From Streptomyces chattanoogensis (GTDB lineage: Bacteria > Actinomycetota > Actinomycetes > Streptomycetales > Streptomycetaceae), in contig NZ_LGKG01000195.1 in NCBI RefSeq assembly GCF_001294335.1, positions 1-12,992 of the forward strand: a DNA stretch of 12,992 bases, given 5' to 3'. Numbering within the stretch: the first letter of the stretch is position 1; each line of letters starts with the position of its first letter. The notes beneath the pieces were generated by a model. The model searched no databases. It was given only the letters and a program-made list of their open reading frames with translations, and was not told the DNA's origin. Below are positions 7,801 through 12,479 of the stretch, piece after piece. The position numbers and the translations under genes are program-made.

Positions 7801-9108
7801 GATGACGAGTTCGGCGGCCTCCAGACCGGCGATGACGGTCTTGCGGTTGGCGACCGAGGCGACGGGGTTGGTGCAGATGACCCAGCACGCCTTGATGTCC
7901 CCGGCGGCCATCCGCTCGAACATCTCGACCGTGCCGCGCCCGACGTCGGTACGCAGGGACCCCTCGGGTATCTCCCACAGGTTCTCGACGAAGGCCCGCT
8001 CGGCGTCGACCAGAACGGAACGCTGCCCGGGGAGACCAGGACCCATATAGCCCATCTCGCGGCCGCCCATGGCGTTGGGCTGACCGGTCAGTGAGAAGGG
8101 GCCCGAACCGGGGCGGCAGATGGCGCCGGTGGCGAGATGCAGGTTGACCAGGGCGTTGGTGTTCCAGGTGCCGTGGGTGGACTGGTTCAGCCCCATGGTC
8201 CAGCAGCTCATCCACTCGCCGGCCTCGCCGATCCACCGCGCGGCCTGCCGGATGTCTGCCTCCGGGATGCCGGTGATCTCCGCGACCTTCTCGGGCGGGT
8301 AGTCCGCGAGGAAGGCGGGCATCTCCTCCCAGCCCTCGGTGAACTCGGCGATGAACCCGTCGTCCGTGTGGCCGTTCGCGACCAGCAGGTGCAGCAGGCC
8401 GTTGAGCAGGGCCAGGTCTGTACCGGGCCTGATCTGCAGGAAGAGATCGGCCTTGTCGGCGGTGGCGCTGCGGCGCGGGTCGACGACGATCAGCTTGGCC
8501 CCGGCCTTGACCCGGTCCATCATGCGCAGGAACAGGATCGGATGGCAGTCCGCCATGTTGGCGCCGATCACGAAGAACACGTCCGCCTGGTCGAAGTCCT
8601 GATACGAACCCGGCGGACCGTCCGCACCCAGTGACAGTTTGTAGCCGGTGCCTGCCGACGCCATGCACAGCCGCGAGTTCGACTCGATCTGATGCGTCCG
8701 CACAAAGCCCTTGGCCAGCTTGTTCGCCAGGTACTGCGCCTCCAGGGACATCTGCCCGGACACGTAGAAGGACAGGGCGTCCGGCCCGTGCTCGTCCAGG
8801 ATCGCCCGCAGTCGGCCGCCGACCGCGGAGATGGCCTGGTCCACATCCGTCTCGGCCGGGTCGGCGCCACGCTCGGCACGCACCAGTGCCTTGCCCATAC
8901 GCCCGGGCGCGGCCATCATGTCCGCGCTCGTCGCCCCCTTGGTGCACAGACGGCCGAGGTTGGTGGGGTGGGCCTTGTCGCCCGAAGCCTTCGCCACCCG
9001 GCGCCGGCCGTCGGCAGGGTCCCGCGCCACCTCCAGCACGATCCCGCAGCCGACTCCGCAATACGAGCAGACCGTGCGGACACTGCCGTCCGTCGAGCCA
9101 GCTGCCAC
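4849..9108 (-). CDS. Assimilatory nitrate reductase fused to CysJ-like NADPH diflavin reductase
   Basis: A 1419-residue cytoplasmic fusion. An N-terminal [4Fe-4S] domain has ligands Cys14, 17, 21 and 55. The Mo-bisMGD domain has probable Mo ligand Cys148 in a Ser-Arg-Leu-Cys-Met-Ala-Ser motif close to that of NarB/NasA nitrate reductases. The dinucleotide-binding domain covers about 604-725, followed by a Pro/Ala-rich linker at about 730-860. A flavodoxin (FMN) domain covers about 863-1010, with SQTGN at 872-876. The FAD/NADPH reductase covers about 1044-1419: RLYSISSSP near 1205, GPGTGVAPF near 1278, CGD near 1370, and a terminal Tyr as in E. coli CysJ. The SRDQRNK segment near 1339 resembles the NADPH-selective motif of CysJ. 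Electron flow should be NADPH, FAD, FMN, Fe-S, Mo, nitrate to nitrite. GTG 9108 is chosen for its GGTGGAGG ribosome-binding site; an open extension to 9246 is unconserved. The fusion is known in Streptomyces annotation as bifunctional nitrate reductase/sulfite reductase flavoprotein. No nitrite reductase or transporter lies in the window. Confidence 0.93.
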   Translation of the reverse strand: MAAGSTDGSVRTVCSYCGVGCGIVLEVARDPADGRRRVAKASGDKAHPTNLGRLCTKGATSADMMAAPGRMGKALVRAERGADPAETDVDQAISAVGGRLRAILDEHGPDALSFYVSGQMSLEAQYLANKLAKGFVRTHQIESNSRLCMASAGTGYKLSLGADGPPGSYQDFDQADVFFVIGANMADCHPILFLRMMDRVKAGAKLIVVDPRRSATADKADLFLQIRPGTDLALLNGLLHLLVANGHTDDGFIAEFTEGWEEMPAFLADYPPEKVAEITGIPEADIRQAARWIGEAGEWMSCWTMGLNQSTHGTWNTNALVNLHLATGAICRPGSGPFSLTGQPNAMGGREMGYMGPGLPGQRSVLVDAERAFVENLWEIPEGSLRTDVGRGTVEMFERMAAGDIKACWVICTNPVASVANRKTVIAGLEAAELVITQDVFAETETNAYADVVLPATLWAESDGVLVNSERNLTLAQGVVDPPEHALPDWQLIARVACEMGFAESFTYGSSEEVFEELKQAWNPKTGWDLRGVSYERLRSAPVQWPAPTADGPDRNPVRYLNDGVSQTLLEREDGTRPRLAFPTASGRAQFFARPHLPPAELPDDDYPFVLNTGRLQHQWHTMTKTAKVAKLARLNPGPFVEVHPEDAEALGVGEGDQLEVASRRGRAVLPAVVTDRVRPGTCFAPFHWNDLFGEYLSINAVTNDAVDPVSFQPEFKACAVTLTKTAAPVPAAHPGAVPESGPATADAATLQHQGGAPMAPVPATAGASDPAVHELAALFGITDLAPVALADPERQYLAGYLSGLALTPPAPGSVPVLPPGAPFDPGQALWVNGVLAGRFSRVPTTAPAVPAAAPAADAGAPARRLVVLWASQTGNAEEFAATAAARLAGSGHAPELLPMTDMAPTHLTADTDLLVVTSTFGDGDAPDNGADFWEALSAPEAGRLDGIRYAILAFGDPAYDDFCGHGRRLDERFHALGATRLVARTDCEPDYEEAADQWVGQVVSALATAVDRQPVDTSGTRTAPLGPTSAPTVPAGAQPSPPVSSRYTKASPFSTLLIGNRLLSLPGSQKEVRQFAFDTRGGELAYEAGDALGVWPANGTELVAEWLACTGLDPDEPVDVGDTVQIPLREALRTRLDIARITTDLLKFVAERTGSHDLKRLLRPDNKDELAKWSWGRQAADLVAAFPVRASAAEWTGVLKRLQPRLYSISSSPLAHPGEVRLTVSVVRYTNDRGRERKGVCSTYLADCADDGPVQVFVQRSPLFRPPADPATPMIMVGPGTGVAPFVGFLEDRQARGHTGANWLFFGEQRQATDFYYRQDLEAYQASGHLGRLDIAFSRDQRNKIYVQDRMRENGSRLWQWLQDGAHFYVCGDAGRMAQDVDQALKDIAATHGGLGPDEATAYVRRLAADKRYVRDIY

Positions 9109-9200
9109 CGAACCTCCACCTCGCGGTGCGTGTACGTTCCCGATCCGGGGCGCGCCGCCGACGGCTGGGCACCCCGTTACCAGCACCGTAGAAAGATCGA

Positions 9201-9216
9201 ATTTCCGGCCCGTCAC
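9201..9216 (-). promoter_or_regulatory. Partial GlnR-like box upstream of nitrate reductase
   Basis: Read on the minus strand, GTGAC-N6-GAAAT matches the actinobacterial GlnR half-box GTnAC-N6-GAAAC except at the last base. A further GTAAC lies upstream (complement of 9235-9239), 23 bp from the GTGAC instead of the ideal 22. The site is about 95 bp upstream of the GTG start. GlnR control of nitrate assimilation genes is established in Streptomyces; this particular site is a guess from spacing. Confidence 0.3.
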
Positions 9217-9406
9217 ACATCGGGAGCGTCCGGGGTTACGCCCCACGCACAGGAGGCAAGGGCGGAGTGTGAGACCGGGGGCCCGCGCCAGGCACGGTCC
9301 TGGCGATCACGGTGGCGGCGTGGTCCCGCGCTGCCGCGGGCATCAGCTCCGCAGTGACCGACCTCCGCGCCTGCCGCAGCGTCCATGCCGTCCTCACCGT
9401 GCGACC

Positions 9407-9412
9407 TACAGT
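9407..9412 (+). promoter_or_regulatory. Probable -10 (TACAGT) of a leaderless HD gene
   Basis: TACAGT fits TAnnnT and ends 7 bp before GTG 9419. Transcription would therefore begin at or next to the start codon. No Shine-Dalgarno sequence precedes the gene. The -35 region is poor, so this rests on the -10 and its position. Confidence 0.45.
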
Positions 9413-9418
9413 GACGTG

Positions 9419-10468
9419 GTGGACAACCAAAAGGATCAAAACGCACTACAGGGCTCTGCGGATGCCGCAGCCTCGCCCGTCCCGACCAACGTCGTGGGCC
9501 TGTCCCCGGTGTTCACCGACCCACTGTGGCGGATATCCGTCTGCCTGAACCCCGTGGAAGCGGACCTTCTGCATACCGAACCGCTGCGGCGCCTGCACTT
9601 CGTCGCGCACGGCGGCGCATCGACGATCAGCACCCTGCAGTCGTACTCCAGGCTCGAGCACACCCTCGGTGTACTCGCGCTGGTCGCGCACTTCCGTCCA
9701 GAGGACGAACTGCTACGGGTCGCCGCGCTGTTGCACGACATCGGCCACCTGCCCTTGAGCCACACCTTCGAAGGCCTTTCCGGCCTGGACCATCACGCCA
9801 TCGGCTTGCAGTTGCTGCGGACCGACCCCATCCGTCCCGTGCTGGAGAAGCACGGGATCAGCGCCGGGGCCGTCGTCGCCGCACTCGGCACTCAGCCGCC
9901 CTCGCCACTCACCAACCGCTCCGGCCTGCTGAATCTCGACCATCTCGATTCCTACGTGCGCAGCGGGCGGGCCGCCGGGCGTCTCGACACCGATCCGGCC
10001 GCCATGCTGCGCCGACTCGACCTCGAGGAGGCTGCGGTGTCAGCCGACCGCGGGACCGCTGCCGCACTTGTCGACCTGATCTGCGCGGAAGCACGACTGC
10101 ACACCTCGTGGGACAACGTGGGGCCGGTCTCGGTGGTCCGGCGCCTGGTCGGCCAGCTCCTCGACACCACGCCCCTCACCCCGGCCCAGCTCGCCCGGAT
10201 GACCGATCCGCAACTGTGGTCCGCGTTCGACTCCTGTGCCGCGACGCGGGCGGAGAGCAGCATGATCCGGTACGAGCTGCATCGGCTGAAGGTCATGGCC
10301 GGACGTGCTACCGGGGATCGGCTTGGTTGGGAGTTCTCCCTGCGCAAGATCTACCGCTCCGCGCCGCTGGTGGAGGGGGAGCGGATGGAGACGGCCGCGC
10401 CCGAGCTGGCGGCCGAGCTGGACGCGCTGGGTCTGTTGTCCACCGAGTTCCGTGTCTGGTGGAGCTGA
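9419..10468 (+). CDS. HD-domain phosphohydrolase (COG1078 / SAMHD1-like)
   Basis: A 349-residue protein with an HD metal-dependent phosphohydrolase core. The metal set is H81 (Arg-Leu-Glu-His-Thr-Leu-Gly-Val), H106-D107 (LLHDIGHLPLSH) and D174 (Asn-Leu-Asp-His-Leu-Asp-Ser-Tyr). Order and context match the H...HD...D of COG1078 proteins, the group that includes SAMHD1-type dNTP triphosphohydrolases. Relative to SAMHD1, the Lys and Tyr after the last Asp (K312, Y315) are His175 and Ser178, so dNTPase activity cannot be assumed. No signal peptide or membrane segment is present. The start is GTG 9419, or GTG 9416 directly before it; the frame is open far upstream through the nitrate reductase gene, but that part is antisense to coding sequence. 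The gene is single and divergent from nitrate reductase, so its cellular role is unclear. dNTP pool control, nucleotide signalling and phage defence are all possible. Confidence 0.85.
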   Translation: MDNQKDQNALQGSADAAASPVPTNVVGLSPVFTDPLWRISVCLNPVEADLLHTEPLRRLHFVAHGGASTISTLQSYSRLEHTLGVLALVAHFRPEDELLRVAALLHDIGHLPLSHTFEGLSGLDHHAIGLQLLRTDPIRPVLEKHGISAGAVVAALGTQPPSPLTNRSGLLNLDHLDSYVRSGRAAGRLDTDPAAMLRRLDLEEAAVSADRGTAAALVDLICAEARLHTSWDNVGPVSVVRRLVGQLLDTTPLTPAQLARMTDPQLWSAFDSCAATRAESSMIRYELHRLKVMAGRATGDRLGWEFSLRKIYRSAPLVEGERMETAAPELAAELDALGLLSTEFRVWWS

Positions 10469-10601
10469 GTGTTGGTCACCACTGGTTGGTGCCGCCCAGT
10501 CCGCGGTCCGAGCGATGCGCCGTCACCCGCCGCTGAGGGCCCCGGACTTGGCGATGCGGGGCCTCAACGGCTGTGTTACGGCATCGCGCCGCTACCTGCG
10601 C
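10469..10601. other. Gap after the HD gene, no gene seen
   Basis: Apart from a weak hairpin directly after the HD stop, I see no supported coding or RNA feature. The wider gap, 10469-10880 (412 bp), contains only the gene remnant at 10602-10754 and the large hairpin at 10827-10873. Confidence 0.5.
10474..10493 (+). terminator. Weak hairpin after the HD gene
   Basis: Five bases after the HD stop, GG-t-CACCA, loop ctggt, TGGTG-CC can form a 7-bp stem with one bulged T. There is no T-tract. It is placed where a terminator would be expected, but the stem is short. Confidence 0.3.
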
Positions 10602-10754
10602 TCAGCGGCACTGCCCGAACTGTGGCCCGTCCACGGTGTTGCCTGTCTGGTGCAGCGTCGGTTCATTGCCGTCGCAGCGCAGCGGGCCCTTGATCGTGTT
10701 GCCTGAGCAGGCCGTCGTGCCTGTGCGATCGGAGCCGGTCAGCAGACTCCCATC
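10602..10754 (-). pseudogene. 3' remnant of a small secreted Cys/Gly/Asn-rich protein gene
   Basis: Reading the minus strand to TGA 10602-10604 gives a run with Ala-Cys-Ser-Gly-Asn-Thr-Ile-Lys-Gly, then Leu-Arg-Cys-Asp-Gly-Asn-Glu-Pro, then Gly-Asn-Thr-Val-Asp-Gly-Pro and a final Gly-Gln-Cys-Arg. I recognise this as the C-terminal pattern of small secreted Streptomyces proteins with repeated beta-strand turns (CSGN-I-G-L-C-GN-P...N-V-G...GQC). Typical members are longer and start with a signal peptide. Here the frame stays open upstream to at least 10790, but similarity fades before about 10750, and there is no start codon, ribosome-binding site or signal peptide. The 5' end therefore appears to be lost. 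Function is unknown. Assignment rests on memory of the family pattern, so confidence is moderate. Confidence 0.5.
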
Positions 10755-10826
10755 TACGGGGCTTCTCGAGAATTTTCCTCGCAGATGTGCTACTTGCCGG
10801 TTCGCCGAGCCCCGGGCGGGGCAGCC

Positions 10827-10873
10827 GGGGGGTGCCCCGCGGGGTGGTCAGCCGTCCCCACGGGGCACCCCCC
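10827..10873 (-). terminator. Large GC-rich hairpin after the protease operon
   Basis: GGGGGGTGCCCCG (10827-10839) and CGGGGCACCCCCC (10861-10873) form a perfect 13-bp stem. The 21-nt loop can itself pair GGGG (10841-10844) with CCCC (10856-10859). On the minus strand it starts 7 bases beyond the protease stop, so it is well placed as a factor-independent-like terminator or a 3' RNA-stabilising structure. There is no U-tract, as is common in Streptomyces. Confidence 0.7.
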
Positions 10874-10880
10874 TCCCCGG

Positions 10881-11699
10881 CTACCGCCTCAACTGGCGGG
10901 CGATCTCGCGGGAGAAGGCCGAGACCTGGGTGTAGACGCCAGGCGTCGGCGTGGCGGCATTGTCGTGGGAGAGCCAGCTGACGATGCCGATCAGCCTGCC
11001 CCCGGCGACGAGCGGACCGCCGCTGTCGCCCTCCGAGTGGTGATCCCCGGTGACCGGGTTGTTCGCGCAGACATGCGTCCTGGGGTCGAAATCACCGGGG
11101 TTGAGCCGCGCACACGTCCGGTCCGGCAGCACCCGCAGATCGGCCGACCGCAGCACGTTCGCCTCCCGTCCCTCGTCGTCCAGCAGGCCCCAGCCGTAGA
11201 CCCGGGCGCGGGTGCCGGGCCGGTACAGGCCACCGTCGGCGCCGGTGGCCACGGGCAGCGGGGTGTATCCGGGCGGCATGGGCCGGTCGAGCGTGAGGAC
11301 CGCGATGTCGTTCTCCAGGTGGCGGCCGAACCGCGGATGGATCCAGACCTTCGCCACCCGGCGCCAGGCACCCGTGTGCCTGCGCAGATCGGTGCGGCCC
11401 GCGACGGCCCCCAGGTCGGTGGGGGCTTCGTCGGCGACACAGTGGGCGGCGGTGATGACCTTGGTGGGCGTCACCAGGGTGCCTCCGCAGAACTGCCCGG
11501 ACCGGGGATAGGCGTCGGTCCCCCGCCACAGGTTGACCGCGACGGTCCACGGTGCCTGCGCCGTGCTCGTCGGGCGGCCACCGATGACCGCCTGGGCGGG
11601 GTGGGCCGGCAGCGCGGCCAGGCATACGCCGGCGAGACCCGTCGTACACGCCAGGACCGAGGCCCGCAGGCGCTTGCGTCGCCGTGGTGTCTGTGCCAT
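10881..11699 (-). CDS. Secreted trypsin-like serine protease (S1 family)
   Basis: A 272-residue precursor. A signal peptide (basic n-region with RRRKRLR, hydrophobic core, AQA at 35-37) is followed directly by VIGG at 38-41, the N-terminus that activates S1 proteases. The catalytic triad is complete: His86 (TAAHC), Asp131 (NDIAVL) and Ser226 (GDSGGP). The His-loop disulfide (GQFCGG...AAHC) and the 168-182-type pair (RTCAR...HVCAN) are present. The pair usually formed by Cys191 and Cys220 is absent; the motif reads SEGDSGGP. The usual specificity position 189 aligns near His-His, so classical trypsin specificity is doubtful. If signal peptidase cuts after AQA, no propeptide remains. The ATG has a strong AGGAGGGGAG ribosome-binding site overlapping the stop of the half-trypsin gene 15 bp upstream, so the two form an operon. 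Confidence 0.93.
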   Translation of the reverse strand: MAQTPRRRKRLRASVLACTTGLAGVCLAALPAHPAQAVIGGRPTSTAQAPWTVAVNLWRGTDAYPRSGQFCGGTLVTPTKVITAAHCVADEAPTDLGAVAGRTDLRRHTGAWRRVAKVWIHPRFGRHLENDIAVLTLDRPMPPGYTPLPVATGADGGLYRPGTRARVYGWGLLDDEGREANVLRSADLRVLPDRTCARLNPGDFDPRTHVCANNPVTGDHHSEGDSGGPLVAGGRLIGIVSWLSHDNAATPTPGVYTQVSAFSREIARQLRR

Positions 11700-11714
11700 C
11701 TCGTCGCTCCCCTC

Positions 11715-12095
11715 CTACCGGGCTGTCAGGTTCTTCAGCAGCGGGTAGTACGCGGCGACCTTGACGGCGACGCCGGGATAGAGCCGGCTGCGGCAGCTAC
11801 CGCCGCCGCTGATGACGCCGACCAGCCGCCCCTTGACCACCACCGGCCCGCCGCTGTCGCCCTGGCAGGCGCTGACCCCGCCCGCCGGATAGCCCAGGCA
11901 CATGGTGTACCGCTTGTCGTACCGCCGGCTGCCGTACGCCGTGACGCACTGCTTGTCCGCCCGGTCGCCGCCGACGACCGCGGCGGCCGGCGACGTGGAC
12001 GACAGCGCCAGAACCCCGGCCAACGCCGTTACGGCTAAAGCGACGTGCCCTGCCCTCGCTGTTTTGCCTGCTTTCCCTGCTTTCGCTGTTCTCAT
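11715..12095 (-). CDS. Truncated secreted S1 protease-like protein (half-trypsin)
   Basis: A 126-residue precursor. A Lys/Arg-rich n-region and hydrophobic core end in PAAA at 36-39, then VVGG at 40-43. After only six more residues it enters the C-terminal half of a trypsin fold: Cys50 and Cys66 (168-182-type pair), CQGDSGGP with Ser81, and Cys77/Cys101 (191-220-type pair). About 130-150 residues of a normal S1 domain, including catalytic His and Asp, are missing, yet the frame is intact. The GGAGG ribosome-binding site before ATG 12095 is good. It cannot be a conventional protease. It may be a decoy, a substrate-binding half-domain, a partner of the full protease 15 bp downstream, or a decaying gene that still has a frame. 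Leu20 is encoded by TTA (complement of 12036-12038), so translation should need the bldA tRNA. Confidence 0.85.
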   Translation of the reverse strand: MRTAKAGKAGKTARAGHVALAVTALAGVLALSSTSPAAAVVGGDRADKQCVTAYGSRRYDKRYTMCLGYPAGGVSACQGDSGGPVVVKGRLVGVISGGGSCRSRLYPGVAVKVAAYYPLLKNLTAR

Positions 12096-12106
12096 CGTTC
12101 CTCCGT

Positions 12107-12118
12107 GTCCGATCGGAC
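12107..12118. promoter_or_regulatory. 12-bp perfect palindrome upstream of half-trypsin
   Basis: GTCCGATCGGAC is perfectly self-complementary. It lies 12-23 bases upstream of the half-trypsin ATG, just beyond its ribosome-binding site. It could be an operator for the protease operon. In GC-rich DNA a 12-bp palindrome can also arise by chance. Confidence 0.3.
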
Positions 12119-12188
12119 GATGTCGCCCGGCCAGACGGGAAGGACGAAGGCGAGGTTGTCATGCACGCTGAATATGGCTCGTCCCGGT

Positions 12189-12276
12189 CGCACCGAGGCG
12201 CGGTGCGCAAGGCGCGGAGCCGCAGGCGCCCGGAACCGAGCCGGGACGCCACCCGGATCCAGAGAGCTCCGCGCCT
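12189..12276. repeat. Cluster of nested inverted repeats
   Basis: Three structures are packed together. CGCACCG/CGGTGCG (12189-12195 and 12201-12207) has a 5-nt loop. An outer perfect 11-bp stem AGGCGCGGAGC/GCTCCGCGCCT (12210-12220 and 12266-12276) encloses an inner 9-bp stem GGCGCCCGG/CCGGG-a-CGCC (12225-12233 and 12241-12250), with one bulged A and a 7-nt loop. It could be an RNA leader of either divergent gene, a small RNA, or a dispersed palindromic repeat. Confidence 0.6.
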
Positions 12277-12479
12277 CGCCCGTGCCTGGCTGCCGGATCC
12301 GGTGCGTAACGCCTCCGCAACCCTCCGGCGATCGGTTGGCGACTCTGCGTCGACCAGCCATAGACCCTCCGTCCATTCTTTGAGTTTTCGCCGTCACGGT
12401 GGAACCCGGGCGTCCGGTACCGCCCTCTCCCTTGGCATCTGCGACTACTTCAAGCCGAAAGAATGCGATGGGGGCCGTT

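Larger units (their letters stand above)
9109..9418. other. Divergent intergenic region, nitrate reductase / HD gene
   Basis: 310 bp without a supportable gene. It holds the nitrate reductase ribosome-binding site next to 9108, a candidate minus-strand -10 (TACGGT, complement of 9185-9190), a partial GlnR-like box (9201-9216) and the HD-gene promoter (-10 at 9407-9412). Open frames crossing it are extensions of the two flanking genes. Confidence 0.6.
12096..12479. other. Divergent intergenic region, half-trypsin / lipoprotein
   Basis: 384 bp between divergent genes with no supported coding sequence; open frames here lack ribosome-binding sites and family motifs. It contains a 12-bp palindrome next to the half-trypsin start and a compact cluster of hairpins at 12189-12276. 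I could not find a convincing promoter for either gene. Confidence 0.6.

Noticed and set aside
6184..8094. A 636-codon open frame on the plus strand
   Set aside because: It lies wholly antisense to the nitrate reductase fusion, whose motifs are unambiguous, and has no ribosome-binding site or recognisable domain.
9109..9246. N-terminal extension of nitrate reductase to 9246
   Set aside because: It would cover the probable promoter region and add 46 residues before the Fe-S domain. GTG 9108 has a strong ribosome-binding site.
9526..10536. A 336-codon plus-strand frame overlapping the HD gene
   Set aside because: It is the HD gene read in a second frame, Arg/Pro/Ala-rich without motifs.
12380..12408. 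TTGAGT as a -35 for the lipoprotein gene
   Set aside because: No TAnnnT-like -10 at 16-19 bp. The nearby GGAACC also lacks a matching ECF-type -10.
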